From Myxocyprinus asiaticus (Eukaryota; Chordata; Actinopteri; Cypriniformes; Catostomidae), in contig NC_059373.1 of the NCBI RefSeq assembly GCF_019703515.2, positions 19,368,281 to 19,432,280 on the forward strand: DNA of 64,000 nt, given 5' to 3'. The notes below the pieces were generated by a model, which worked only from the letters and a program-made list of their open reading frames with translations, was not told the DNA's origin and did no database searches. The translations under genes were made by a program, and so were the position numbers. Below are positions 12,901-24,769 of the stretch, piece after piece (the first letter of the stretch is position 1; every line of letters starts with the position of its first letter).

Positions 12901-15900
12901 TTGTTCGACTGATGACAGATGAGGGGAGTGTTTGTGAAACCTGCATGAAAATTGTTATTATTTTTGCAAAACCTTTAGATGCTAGTGGCAGAGAAATTAC
13001 ATGGCCAAACTGAATTAGTTTTGCTTTCTACCAAAGTTAATTCAATTGAAATGATGCAGAAATACCACTTTCAGTATACCACATGAAGCATCTCCTGATA
13101 TCCATCTAAGGTTAGCATTTTTTTTTTAAGTGATTAGTTGTAGCTTGAAGTGGTGTAATAGCTGACCCTGGATAGTGGCTCTTCACTTAACACTTGCTGC
13201 ATTGCTTATGGATCCTATTTGTCAAGCTACACTAGGCTTGGGGCATTTTTCTGTAACTTTTAACATGCTTGACTGACTCCCTTCAGTGTGATCTTTCCCT
13301 GTTCCCTTCTGAAAGAAAGATTTCTCTTCACATACTTAATTCCAGTAATGCAGGAGTTGTTGTTTTTAGCAGCCTGTGGATGTGACATTGGCTTTTAAAA
13401 TCATTAAGAGGGAGATAAAGAAGCCACTCTGATACAAGGGCAGTTAGTCAGTCACGGATAATGGGAAAGAGATGTAACTCTGTAGACAAGAGTGTGGGCA
13501 CTGAGTTGTGTATATCAATACATCTGTACTTCTCTTCACTACCACCCCCACTCCTGTATTCTATGTGCACAGTGCACACCTCCCCCAGCCTGAGAAAAAA
13601 TTGTGGGGCTTCCCTCTGTCACGCTGTGTGCTACCTGATAAATTGTGTAAGATATTATAGAGAGGCACATTGAATGGAAAAATAATGCCAACCTAAAGCA
13701 CATACATTTCCTATATCTGAAAGCATAAAGCCATAACATGACAAGAATTTATTTGATTTAAGTTTAACAAGGATAACAGAATGTGTTTTTCTTTTTTTCT
13801 TTTTTTTTCTTTTTTTTCTTTTTTTATTTCCCCCTCAAAATCCATTATACATCCCACAGTTCACAGAGGAACTCCTATCATGAAGTCGGAACAACAACAC
13901 AGCTTTTTGACACCACAACAGAAGCATTAATTACTTTACAATGTTTTTGGGTAGTTAACATGAATAGAATGACATTAACTATTTTAAATGGCATTTCGCT
14001 AATTATTTTATTTGAAAGACTACATAGAATATTTGTACTTTTATACATTATTTGGTCACACCGCAGGACCATTTAAAATGAACTAGTTGAGGAAAAAAGG
14101 TGGTTAGAAATGGTGAAAACTTAAAAGAAATGGTGATCAGTTAGAGGACCTAAGACATACACTTATATTGGCAAGTGCCCATATAAGCAAAAAACAATGA
14201 GTATTTATCTTTGGGGTTGCTCTACATCTTACCTCTCCTTATCAACTCATTTTCTTTGTTCTTTTTTTCCCCCAGTTGTTTATTTTCAGGGCAATTAAAG
14301 CTAAAGGAGTAGACTTTGTGCAGTGTGTTACACATGGAAGCTTCCAGCAGCGTTGGCAGGAAACAGCCTACAACATGTTCCACTTTGTCACCCTCTATGT
14401 GTTCCCTTTGCTTGTCATGAGCTTCTGCTACACTCGAATCCTAGTGGAAATCAACCGTCAGATGCCACGTGGTAAAGGAAAAGGTAATTTGCACTGTTCT
14501 GAAGTGGTACCTGTTGTATTTCACATAGTTAACTGATTTTGGCATTATATTCATGCTGTATAGCTGGAGGTGGAACTGGCTCCCCCAGCTGAGCCTGGTT
14601 TCTCCCTAGGTTTATTTTTCTCCATTAACTAACATCTTACAGAGTTTTTGGTTCCTTGCCAAAGTCGCTTTTGGCTTGCTCAATGGGGGCCTAATTTTTA
14701 AATAATGATTTTCAATGACATTCTTCAATGAAACTGCTCAACTTTAAGACATTACAGACATTACAGCATTATTTTCTGTAAAACTGCTTTAAAATGAAGT
14801 GTATTTTGAAAAGCACTATACAAATAAAAATGAGCTGACTTGACTGCCTACCTACAAGAATATTCAGATATTTATCAAAATTTGGTCACATTCCAATTAT
14901 GTGAGCATCATGTAAACACATTAACCTGATGGCTATAACCGAATTAGGCCAATATTCTGGTTTCTAGAAATCTAAATAAGACAACTGGAATATGCCTGTA
15001 TTAATCAGAATTGTGGGTCATGTGAGCATTTTATTCTAAATATCCACTGTAAATGAGCATTCATTTATATCTGCACATGCCCAAAAAAAGGTAAGTCTGG
15101 GTGATTTTAGATATAGACAGCGAGGAGGAGACTAAATTTGTACTAACATTTTACCGACATTAAAGGAATAGTTCATCCAAAAATGAACATTCTCTTATCA
15201 TTTACTCACCCTCATGCCATCCCAGATGTGTATGACTTTCTTTATTCTGCTGAACATAAATGAAGATTTTTAGAATAATATTTTAGCTCATGACAATGTA
15301 GGTCATGACAATGCAAGTGAATGTTGACCAGAATTCAGAAGGTCTAAAAAGGACAAAAAGGCAGCATAAAAGTAATCTATAAGACTCCAGTGGTAAAATC
15401 AATATCTCTTGAAGTGATATGATAGGTGTGATTGAGAAACAGATCAATATTTAAGTATTTTTTCACTGTAAATCTACTCTTTCACTTTCACATTCTGGTG
15501 TTGGGGCTATTCAAAGAGGAAGATTTATAATAAAAAAGGACTTAAATATTGATCTGTTTCTCAACCTCACCTATAATTTCACTTCTGAAGACATGGATTT
15601 AACCACTGGAGTCAATGAATTTTTTTGCTGACTTTATTTGTTATGACCTTCTGAGTTCTGGTTACCATTCATTTGCATTGTATGGACCTACAGAGCTGAG
15701 ATATTCTAAAAATCTTAATTTGTGTTCTGTAGAAGAAAGATACACATCATACACAGTCATACACATTTAGAATGGCATGAGGGTGAGTAATTTTCATTTT
15801 TGGGTGAACTACCCCTTTAAAAGAAATGTCATGGCCTACATTGTACATTTCTTTCCCCCCAATGTTTTTTTTTGTTGTTTTTTTTTTGTGTGTGTGTGTG

Positions 15901-16565
15901 TGTGTGATTGTTATGTATCCTCATTTGATAATGGAATATTAATTGATTAAACTACTGTCCAAAATTGCTAAAATGCAGCAGAATAAATGACAAGAGTTAT
16001 AATTTCAAAAGAGACTAGCAAGCTATGGTGCATGTAAACATCTCTTTCAGAATTAAGGCTTAATCAGAATATGGACCTTAATCTGAAAATTTTGTAAATG
16101 TGGTCATTGACATAAAACATGTCTCTAGTCCTGTCCTAAGCTACATTTGCGTTTCTAGGTGGGGAACCTTGTCTGAGACGCAGCGGAACTGACATAATCC
16201 CAAAAGCACGTATGAAGACCCTAAAAATGACCATCATTATTGTGGCATCCTTTGTGGTGTGCTGGACGCCATACTACCTGCTCGGAATCTGGTACTGGTT
16301 CCAGCCTCGTATGCTACAGGTGATGCCAGAATACGTCCACCATGCCCTCTTTATCTTCGGCAACCTTAACACATGCTGCGATCCGGTCATCTATGGTTTC
16401 TTCACGCCCTCGTTCCGAGCAGACATAACCAGCTATTTTTGTAGAAAGAATCATAATTCTTCTCCTAAATCATTGGACCGACTCTCTGCACGGAGAGGGG
16501 GGGCAAGTGGAGAAGCCGAGTCAGACCTCGGAAGTGGTGACCAGCCCAGTGGACAACAAGCATAG
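9442..16565 (+). CDS. gnrhr: Gonadotropin-releasing hormone receptor (three coding exons)
   Basis: Class A GPCR of the plasma membrane that binds GnRH and, in the family, couples mainly through Gq/11 to gonadotropin release in pituitary cells. Exons 9442-9972, 14276-14483 and 16159-16565 join with GT-AG borders into 381 residues. Visible features are N-glycosylation sites at N4, N18 and N105; Asp90 in TM2; the disulfide pair Cys117 and Cys194; DRH (141-143) in place of DRY; CWTPYY (281-286) in TM6; and DPVIY (321-325) in TM7. A cytoplasmic tail of about 50 residues is present, as in non-mammalian receptors and unlike mammalian type I. Intron phases 0 and 1 and the three-exon layout fit the family. 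No disabling change is visible. Paralogue identity is not resolved, and no clear poly(A) signal was fixed. Confidence 0.93.
10989..11142 (-). repeat. tRNA-derived SINE, copy 1
   Basis: Related to the copies at 11186-11377 and 19564-19729 (shared ends gtaaccggtcctg and cccgttacac). The box B region present in copy 2 is deleted here. It is not a functional tRNA. Confidence 0.65.
11186..11377 (-). repeat. tRNA-derived SINE, copy 2
   Basis: Read on the minus strand it holds tagcctttagcctcc and later ctggttcgaatcacg, which resemble the A and B boxes of a tRNA-type RNA polymerase III promoter with the intervening CCTCCCATG anticodon-arm-like segment. It lies 43 bp from copy 1 in the same orientation. 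Intact tRNA folding is not expected. Confidence 0.7.
11664..12731 (-). mobile_element. L2-clade LINE, 5'-truncated, antisense in intron 1
   Basis: The minus strand encodes in order CYADDTQIYLPL (reverse-transcriptase catalytic YADD box), SRLDYCSSLY, LFSLHWLPVRYRIDFKILL, RLRSSDQRLLMVPRSRLK and PKLWNSLP. This order is the C-terminal half of fish L2 reverse transcriptases. Frames are broken near 12200 and 12350. The 3' end is an (AATC)n tract at 11664-11692, corresponding to the L2 tail repeat. The N-terminal endonuclease and the front of the RT are absent through 5' truncation. Confidence 0.88.
14276..14483 (+). CDS. gnrhr: gnrhr coding exon 2
   Basis: Starts after ttttttcccccag and encodes residues 178-246: the second extracellular loop with the conserved Cys194, then TM5 (VTLYVFPLLVMSFCY) and the start of the third intracellular loop. 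It ends aaaag|gtaatt, leaving one base of a split Gly codon (phase 1). Confidence 0.93.
14565..14848 (+). repeat. LINE-like 3' UTR fragment
   Basis: Contains the gcctggtttctccctaggtt and ttggttccttgccaaagtcg blocks and a terminal aaagcactatacaaataaaa. This arrangement is common at the non-coding 3' ends of fish LINE-derived repeats. No protein-coding part is present, and family assignment is from memory of the pattern only. Confidence 0.5.
15164..15816. mobile_element. Foldback MITE with TTAA target duplication
   Basis: Left end aaggaatagttcatcc and right end gggtgaactacccctt are inverted repeats flanked by TTAA at 15160-15163 and 15817-15820. Long inverted arms (…cactcaccctcatgccatcc… / …gaatggcatgagggtgagtaa…) would form a hairpin over most of its length. 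Relatives lie at 16771-17023, 30351-30760 and 59275-59957. This is a very abundant cyprinid class with no coding capacity. Confidence 0.85.
16159..16565 (+). CDS. gnrhr: gnrhr coding exon 3
   Basis: Starts after gcgtttctag and completes Gly247. It encodes the end of the third intracellular loop, TM6 (VASFVVCWTPYYLLG), TM7 (NTCCDPVIYGFF) and a Ser/Gly/Arg-rich cytoplasmic tail ending …PSGQQA before TAG at 16563-16565. The tail contains several serines that could be phosphorylated during desensitisation; that role is inferred from the family. Confidence 0.93.
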
Positions 16566-16770
16566 AGGGTCAAGACACCTCAATGGAGTTATGGAGTGAT
16601 TAAAGCACCATTTATTATGTCAGGCTTAGATAGATTTGAATTTAACCCATGAATTAAATAAGGGGACTTTTTACTCTGTCCAGACTTGTGTACTGTATAT
16701 GCAGCTGATGGTGTATTGAGAATCGGTGCAAGCATGATGTGTTTGCTTGTATTTGGCTTTGAGCCACATA

Positions 16771-17023
16771 AAGGGATAATACACCCAGACAAGAAAATTC
16801 TGTCGTTCTATGAAAACTGCATGACTGTTTTTCTTTCATGGAACACAATAGGAGTATGTTAGGCCTCAGTCACATTCACTTTTATTGTATGGGAAAAAAA
16901 TTGCAATGAAAATCAATGGTGACTGAAGCTAACATTCAGCTCATTTAGTGTTTCACAGAAGTAACAAAGTCAAACAGATTTGGAACAACAGGGTGAGAGT
17001 GAATAAATAGGGTGAACTATCCC
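16771..17023. mobile_element. Foldback MITE, short relative
   Basis: Ends aagggataatacaccc and gggtgaactatccctt are inverted, followed by TTAA at 17024-17027; the left copy has decayed to ATAA. It lies about 200 bp after the receptor stop codon, so it may be transcribed within or just past the gene's 3' UTR. Confidence 0.7.
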
Positions 17024-17027
17024 TTAA

Positions 17028-19563
17028 ATATTTGGCCGGGAATTGAACATAGATCATCAACAGTCTCAGTATCACAATGTGGTTTCAAGCCAGGATGTCT
17101 TATAGAGAGATACAAGGAATCACAGCTATATTTGAATGTAAAGGACCAAATGGTAGCTCATTGCCTCAGGCAATACCTTGAATGTGAGATATTTGCCTGT
17201 CTGGAACAGGTGATAAATATACAGTGCCTCATTTGTAGTCCACATGTATAACAACTTGCGTGTTTGGAGTCTGTTGACAAGGTTCTCTAATTAATTATAT
17301 CTCAGAGCTAAGAGTTACCCCAGCTAAAAGATTCTCTGAGACCTCACTTTTGTAATATCTCCTTTCTGCTTCCTGTTTTGGAATGTCACTTAATGCTATA
17401 ATAGTTGCCTTAGCAAACAAATCATTAATAATAATTAAAAAAAACCACACAATTCTGTTGTGAATGTTCAGCCCTGTTCATGTGTGATTGTGTCTGTGGA
17501 ATCGCCATAAGCTATGTTCACTAAGATAGTGTTTGCATTGACAACTGTTTTCACTGACATACAATAGTTTACAGAATGTTATCAAATAATGTCTATATTA
17601 TTGAGCAACCAAAGTGAAGCCCCTTTTCTATTTCCGCGTTATCCACGAATAATGCGTTAGCTATCTCACTGAATTACTTGACAGAAAACTATTGTTGTTG
17701 TCCACTGCTGTTCCATTCACACAGCACGTTAACCAAATTCACTCAAAAAATGTGGTTGTCAGTCACGAAAATGAAAGGTTCTATAGATATATAATGCGAC
17801 TGTCACTCTTGTTCATAACTGAATTGTGTGTGAACACATATTTAGCAACCCAAAACAGGACTGACTACAGTATTCTGCTGCTGTGTGAACATAGTCATTG
17901 ATGTTCTTTGCTCAATTCATTCAGTCATTTTCTTCTCACATTCTGCTGCAGCAGTGTATTTTGGTGATGATATGCATGACTTTCCAGAATACTTGTGGTG
18001 TGTATTTGTGATTAAAAATGAATGTGGGTGCTCGTCCAGTCTTAACTTCAGGATCTGGATGAATGTTATTGCAATTACAATGTGCTAGTTACAAGACGAC
18101 CAGCAATATACATGTGAATATACGAACAAAACCATCTTGTGTGTGCCTTATTTTTTTACAATCACCATTGAAAGGGCTCTTAGTCCTAAGTGGTCACGGT
18201 AATAACAAAAGGCCAACTCGGAAAGTGGTGAAGAAAAATTAAACAGAAGTCACTGATGGCTGTTTAGAGGTGCTCAACAAGATGGATTCATCAAGCAGAA
18301 TCCTCTGAGGAGCTGGAATGTGTTTAGACATTTTATTAGATAATTCTGTTGTGTGTCATATTTTGAAAAAGCAATACTGAGAAATCTTGTTTCTTGAAAA
18401 GAGTGAAGTTTACAGTAAAAGAGCTCTCATTCTTTAGATGTCGTGGGAAAAACAGGGCTAACAAACCTTTTAAATGTGCAGCAAATAATGGATTAATAAT
18501 AGTGGCACATAATTGAAAATGTTGTACAATAAATATATAATAAATAAACAATATATGTAAAGGATAATGTACCTTAAGCCGGTCATTATCGCAAAATAAA
18601 CCCGGACATGGTGGACCTTGACGCAGAGGGGTCTTTCATCACCGTGACGGGGTTTATTTAGCTATAATGACCATCTGACTATACACTATCCCACTTATTA
18701 CACCGCTAAATAAATAAATAGACATGAAATGTTGATTTTCATTGAAATTATGTTATTATATGAGAATAACGAAACCATAGAATCTCCAGAAACAGCAGAA
18801 TTTATTTTCCAGTTTGCTTTGGAGTTGGTATTTATTTAGCATAAATTACCATCTGACAGCTTATTATCCAGCTTATTACAAGACTATTTGTCAAATAAAT
18901 AATAAATGGACATGTAATAACTAAACTGTTAAAATGGGAAATTAAACTGTTCAGTATCAGGAAAGAAAAATTGAGAGGAACAATGAGAGATGTTTGGGGG
19001 GAAAAAAACCCTCTTTGAATCTGTGTTGTACATGACACTAGGTGTAGGGTTGTTTGTGTTTGTGTGGTGTGGCAGTGAATGAACATTAATCAATTTGGTG
19101 ACTTGTGCTGCAGTGGGTGACATTCTCTCCGCTGGCAAGTCTGACAGGTCCATCTGCAGTCAACGCACACTAATCACATCACTATGGTTGCAGAGCCTGC
19201 TATCCCTGCCTTATCTCTGACTGGCCTCAAGTCCTTTACTCCATTGTCACTGTGAGAGCAAGAGTGCTAGTCAATGCACACTCACAATGCACATCTGCAC
19301 ACACAGCTTTTGTCTCTGTCATGATACCGTGTGAAACAAAAATGGGTAGCCTTTAAAGTTCATTAACTTTTCAGTTAATTAGGCAAAATCTGACTGGCCA
19401 CTCTACACATACAATTGTCTGCCCACATGAGCCATTTCTTAAGTTGCACTTATTGAAAGGAAATAACCCCAACCAATTACAATATGATGACATTTTTTTT
19501 TACACAGTAGTAAAAGACCATGAGATGCATAATACATAATTGAGTCTTGCCTGATTGAGATAT
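17028..19563. other. Non-coding stretch downstream of gnrhr
   Basis: No exon recognised. AATAAA hexamers occur at 17002-17007 and near 18535-18547, but I cannot tie any to the receptor transcript. A compact palindromic patch lies at 18582-18672 (gtcattatcgcaaaataaac … gtttatttagctataatgac), with a related half copy around 18834-18920. Confidence 0.5.
18582..18672. repeat. Short inverted repeat (MITE-like hairpin)
   Basis: The arms ggtcattatcgcaaaataaa and gtttatttagctataatgacc are imperfect reverse complements around a GC-richer loop. The stretch after it (ccatctgac … cttattaca … aaataaataa) recurs at 18850-18910. Confidence 0.55.
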
Positions 19564-19729
19564 TGTAACCGGTCCTGCTCGACTTGAGCGTGATTCAAAC
19601 CGGGGTCTCTGGCATGGGAGGCGGGCACGCTAACAATAGCCTTTAGCGTCAGTCGCTGGTGAGCCTCTTGAGGCCAGAGGAGTGAGGTTTACACACTGCG
19701 CAGCTACCTACCAGCTGGCTACAGTTACA
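19564..19729 (-). repeat. tRNA-derived SINE, copy 3
   Basis: Same family as 11186-11377: tgtaaccggtcctgctcgac at the left and cagctggctacagttaca at the right. The flanks gagatatt and atattttg suggest a short atatt target duplication. The minus strand carries the box-B-like ggtttgaatcacg. Confidence 0.65.
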
Positions 19730-19990
19730 ATATTTTGTTTTAGAAGCATAAATCTAACCATGCTAAACAGTTTCCACTTATCAACTGTGCAGCTACTAAT
19801 GGGAGCCAATAGGATGCTATACTTGCAACAAGGAGCTTTTGATCAAAGGCCTTGTGTGGTTTGGTTTACATTTGAATTTTCTGACAGTTAAGAGTTTGAA
19901 TTCACGAATATTCCATTTCAGCCTCTTGGCACATTTGAACATTCTGTCAATGTAAGTCTATGGGATTTTTTAGCCAGTCTGAAGGCCTTT

Positions 19991-21201
19991 GCCCGGTTGC
20001 ATAAAACACCTTAAGTTTTTCCCTTAAGGATATCACTTAAAGCACGATTTACCTTTACCTGAGGGAATGACTTGAGGGTGTTGCATATAATCTCTTAGAT
20101 ACTTCTCTTAGGTAAGGGAAACTGTTAAGAGATTTACTAAAGTGAGTGAGGTTTTATCATCATAAAATCCTACGGTTACCATGGACATGACATGTCTTTG
20201 CCAACTTTCAGAAGATTGGAATTTGTCCCGATCAGCACTTGGGCAATTTTACCACAAAGAAAATACTTTAAAGGTAGAATAAAAACATATCATAAAGACT
20301 ATTAAAGTTTCTCAGTATCATTATTAATGTGCAAATTATCGTCCGACCTCTTCTGAAGCAGTGGGTAAATGCCGTTGTCACGTGTCATGTGTTAGTTTTC
20401 ACAGCACTTTTCAGTATGCACCAATCACAGTCTTTTATGGTTACTGCATAAATATTTTTTCAAACTAATTTTCTGGAGGATACATGGCCACGGGCAATTT
20501 TCCATTTGTATAGAGGTACTGAATTTGATCGCTTCAAACACTTTTTTGTGTGTGTACACATTTTTCCTGTGTAAACGTTTTGCATGCAGACCAATTAATG
20601 GGGGATTCTGCTTTTACAGCAGGCCGGCAAGTGCCCTATTGAGAAAGACACCCTTGAAACACTGTGCCAGGTAAGTGTGGACTAGAGGTGCAAGAGGTAA
20701 AGATGCTTTATAACTGTGCAGAGAACTGATTGCCAACCCAAATTAAGAATATTAGTGGTGGTCAGTAGGGGTGTAGGATATATATAAAAATTTTGTGATA
20801 TAATGCAAATTAACTTGCGGTGTGATTTTAATGCGTCCATTTCTACAGTTTATACAGAGGCAGAGAGCAGATAATACTGGGAACACTTCTGGTTTGTGTG
20901 TGTTCCTATTAGATCTCCCTCCAGCTTGTAAGCGATTTCTCATATTGCATGACCATCAAATCTCCTGCAATAGTTTTTCATCACTACAATGGCCAAGAAT
21001 AGTGGATTTCATCAACCATGCCACGGACATCCATTACGTAATGGAATAAATCCATGTTTTAATGGATATAAAACGTTTGGAGCCGTGATATACTGGAAGT
21101 TTTTAATGCAAACATTCTATTCAGAGTGTACAGTATGTAGGGTTATGTGTAAATATAAAGTGAGAGAGTGTAATAATGATTGTATTTCCTTAAACTTATA
21201 C

Positions 21202-21269
<68 letters not shown>

Positions 21270-22631
21270 GAAAGAGAGAGATTAGTAGTAGTAGTAGTAG
21301 TAGTAGTAGTATATTATAGCTTTTGAGCATCTGGGATTTTAGTCTTATAACGAACATGAGGTTGCTGAGTATTTGGAGTGAATTTGTTTGGCATGGATTA
21401 TGACTATTATATGTTTTTTTTATTTGTTTGATTTTTTTTCGAGAACATATACAGTCCTATTTCTTCTTTAATTTGTTATGGGATTAAAATCTTATTTTAG
21501 TATAACATGTTTTATACTCTGTCACGTATATCACAGAGGAACATAAATATATAGCCATTATTTGATCCTGATTAATGATTATTACACGCCGATGACTGCT
21601 TCTGCACATCTATGATCAAAGTGTCTCTATAAAACTAGAGAATAATTATACAGTTGCAGATAGATATTTTCAGATTCTAAACCTGACATTTTGGATAGCA
21701 AAACATAGTGGACAAATAAAAATGTGTAGGCTAGTAGATTTTTATTTCCAAAACAAAGTTATGTGGATTATAGACAACACATATATTGTTATAAAATATG
21801 ACTTACTTGAGATGACAAGAATAAAAGAATCTTTATATATCCTGCTATTGTCGATTACGATATGGCATGAGTAGAGCAGTTTCGTGGAGATAAAATACAA
21901 AACAATGCAAATATCCAGTCTTTAAAATAAACACCAAACTTTGAAGATGCCAGAGAGAAAATAACCTTTATTATATGGATAAATTTAAACATTAAAGCTT
22001 ATACGGACACAGATGTCTACCAGCAGAAGTTAAACTCCTAACTTTTAGTTAACCACTATGCTAATATAACCTGTAAACAAAATTGCATATAGTCTTATTG
22101 ACAACACTAAATAACACAATATTGTAAAGAGAATCTAATGTAATATGTAGCTGTGGGCGTGCACATTAAAAACATCCATTACGTCATGGAAATCAACTAC
22201 GTAGTGGATTAAATCCACTACGTCATCACGCTATGATCGTAGCGAGGACAGTCTCAAACTGGCTTCTCCCTGTCACAAACATTTGCCTCGGCACATTATA
22301 CTCTTCAATTGGTTCTATAAACTAAGCCATATCTTCATTTTTACAAACCTTGTAACTCTTAACCTATACTTAAGGTGAAGTTTTCCTAACCTTAAGAAAT
22401 ACTTAGGAAAATGGCAATTAAGGGGCTTTATGCAAAACATAACAGTTTTTAAGGGAGAACTTAAGGAAAAAATAACTATTTGAGGGAAATCATAAGAGAT
22501 TGTGACGTTTTATCTATAAAACCCCTTAAGTAACACTTAAGAGTTATTTCCTGCAACACCCTTAGGTTTAAGGGAAAGTTTAGGGAGATCTTAAGGAAAA
22601 ATTACATTTAAGGTGCTTTATGCAACTGGGC
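19991..22631. mobile_element. 2.6-kb TIR DNA element, no transposase seen
   Basis: Begins gcccggttgcataaaacacc and ends aggtgctttatgcaactgggc, terminal inverted repeats of about 21-24 bp. The subterminal regions are full of cttaag/ttaagg motifs in both orientations. No transposase domain is recognisable. It carries (AT)n at 21202-21220, (GA)n at 21220-21280 and (TAG)n at 21283-21311, plus near-palindromic tccattacgtaatgga blocks near 21030 and related ones at 22170-22225. Non-autonomous; superfamily undetermined (PIF/Harbinger is one possibility). Confidence 0.6.
21202..21311. repeat. Compound microsatellite (AT)n-(GA)n-(TAG)n
   Basis: Three adjoining simple repeats: TA dinucleotides, then AG/GA dinucleotides with minor interruptions, then about ten TAG units. 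The Glu-Arg run in one reading frame is an artefact of the GA tract. Confidence 0.95.
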
Positions 22632-22801
22632 ACTAATATGGGAAAACTGTATGTTCAATTTGTTAGAATAGATATAGCAGCAAGTCAGAACAGTCTGAAG
22701 GTCTGGGCAGGATTTCATGGATGTACCTTGAAAGCTCTAGGAAGAGTTAGTGTTAGAAGTTTTGGTCTTGGTTTAGGGATTTTGTAAAAACCCAAACATA
22801 A

Positions 22802-22988
22802 GTTCCCTATCTGTCACTCACTCGACGTTGTGTCGATGTAGTGACACTAGGGGTCACTCTTGGGAGCCCGAGACACCTCTGGTCTTTGATAAAAGGCCAA
22901 TGAAAATTGGCGAGTGGTATTTGCATGCCACTCCCCCGGACATACGGGTATAAAAGGAGCTGGTATGCAACCACTCATTCAGATTTTC
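22802..22988 (+). repeat. DIRS left inverted terminal repeat
   Basis: Starts gttccctatctgtcactcac. From about 22840 to 22988 it is the reverse complement of 26930-27075 (shared tacgggtataaaaggagc). A TATA-like tataaaag at 22951-22958 suggests the element's promoter. Confidence 0.88.
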
Positions 22989-23099
22989 TCTTTGGAGCCA
23001 AACAGTCATGCTCACTGAGCTAAATTCCCACGACTGTTTATTCACCTCTGCTGGATCTGACAGCGCATTTCAGCGGCTTCTCCCCCCTCTGCACTGGTG

Positions 23100-24586
23100 C
23101 AATGCAGAGAATGCCCCTGGGCGCTTCGGCAGAAAAAAAAGAGTATATTTCTCTAAAAGAGCGGCACACACGGAACGTCTTTTTAAAGACGCTTTTCCGA
23201 TTGTGTGTTATTCCTGGTTGCGCTCGTTATCTCTCGCCTTCTGACAGTCACGATCACTGTCTTTCGTGTCTGGGCACTGCTCACGCGGAGACAGCATTCA
23301 TGGATGGTCATGTTCTCATTGCGAGGACATGTCCATGGCAACGATGCAGTCGCGGCTCGCCTTCGTAAGAAAGCAAGCCACCCCAGAGGCTTCCGCCTCG
23401 GTCCTTTTACCCACGGGTATGAGGCCAGCGTGGCTAGCACTGGGGGCAATTTGGGGACCCCAATGGGGCCGCCTCCGCCGGGTATCCCCCCGCGGACCTC
23501 CCATTCCCCAGCATACTCGCCTGCCCTGATCGGGCTTCCGGATGAGTCCGCCGGCTCATCTCACGGCGAGTTCGACCTCTTATTCGGAGCCCGCGTAAGT
23601 GATGAGCTCTCGAGCACAGCATCGGAGAGCGGGCTCGTCCAGTCGGAAGCCTCAGCTGGGCTCCTCCCTTCGGGGACGATTGCCCAGTCACAGGCTGACG
23701 CGGAGATGACATACTTTCCCGGGCAGCCGCGAGCGTCGGCTAAAGTGGAACCCTCTGCTCTTCCCTGAACCCTCGCGGCTCGATGATTGGTTCCTGGGCT
23801 CGCGGCACCGCTCAAAGCCACGCCCGCCCCCGTTCCTTTCTTCCCGGAAGTGCATGAAGAGCTGACAAGGTCATGGGAGGCACTTTTTACTGCCCGGTCC
23901 CGATCTTTTCAGCTTCCCTGCCCTCACTACCCTCGATGGTGGGCCGGCCAAGGGCTATTCGGCAATCCCCCGGTGGATAAAGGCGCTCGCGGTGCACCAA
24001 TGCCCGCAGAGCGCCGCCACCTGGCGCGGGTGCCCAAAGCCCCTGTCCAAGGCCTGTAGGTTTAAGTTGTCTCTGACGGCCAAGGCCTACGGTGCCGCTG
24101 GACAAGCCGCCTCTGCCCTGCACACCATGGCTCTCCTGCAAGTCCGCCAAGGCGCTAAAGGAACTGCATGAGGGTAATTCTGCCCCGGGATTGATGCAGG
24201 AACTGCGCTCGGCGACCGCCTACGCTCTCCGAGCGATGGAGGTCACGGCGCGGTCTCTCGGGTGGACGATGGCCACACTAGTGGTCCAGGAGTGCCACCT
24301 TTGGCTCAACCTGGTCGAGATGGGCGAGGCCGACAAGACACAGTTCCTTGCTGCCCCCATTTCCCAGGCGGGCCTATTCGGCGACATCGTCGAGGACTTT
24401 GCCCAGCAGTTCTCGATGGTGGAGCAGCAGACAGAGGCTATCTTGCATATCCTGCCCCGGCGCGACTCAAGATCCCGCACCCCATTTGCTTGTCGCCAAG
24501 GGCATCCCCCTGCAGTGACTGCACTGGCTCCGCTGCAGCCCGCCCCTTCGGCCCGGCCCCGGCGTGGAGCCCACCGCAGGAAGTAG
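23100..24586 (+). pseudogene. DIRS gag-like ORF, frameshifted
   Basis: Fragments in different + frames follow the order of fish DIRS ORF1 proteins. A Cys/His patch (CLSCLGTAHAETAF, then HCED) lies near 23250-23320. An acidic/Ser-rich middle (GEFDLLFGARVSDELS) follows near 23565, and VPFFPEVHEELTRSWEAL near 23837. A helical C-terminal block lies at 24140-24480 (QELRSATAYALRAMEVTARS; ECHLWLNLVEMGEADK). At least three frameshifts separate them. Function in the family is capsid-like nucleic-acid packaging. Base composition is clearly more GC-rich than the surroundings. Confidence 0.75.
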
Positions 24587-24769
24587 ACGCTTGTTCCCTG
24601 GGTCACATATCCAGTGTGCACGGCTGTCATCACGACCACTGTCCACCACTCTATTTGGCAGGTTTGGCGCTCCAGCGGCGGTCTCCCGCCCCTGAGCGCC
24701 CAGCTGTGGCACAAATCCACCTCGAGCTCCACCCTGCTGTGAGGCCCCACCTGCCGATACGTCTGATGA

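Larger units (their letters stand above)
9973..14275 (+). other. gnrhr: gnrhr intron 1
   Basis: 4303-bp intron with GTACAG donor and polypyrimidine-CCCCAG acceptor. It contains a TTAA-flanked MITE-like element carrying two tRNA-SINE copies, an L2 LINE in antisense, a MITE fragment near 12960-13030 and a T-rich tract at 13783-13827. Confidence 0.88.
14484..16158 (+). other. gnrhr: gnrhr intron 2
   Basis: 1675-bp intron with GTAATT donor and TTTCTAG acceptor. It holds a LINE-like 3' tail (14565-14848), a foldback MITE (15164-15816) and a T-rich/TG tract at 15865-15906. Confidence 0.88.

Noticed and set aside
20989..21285. Open frame ending in Glu-Arg repeats
   Set aside because: Translation of the (GA)n microsatellite.
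23205..23768. Possible host gene because of high GC and long frames
   Set aside because: Order and motifs match the DIRS gag-like ORF within clear DIRS termini.
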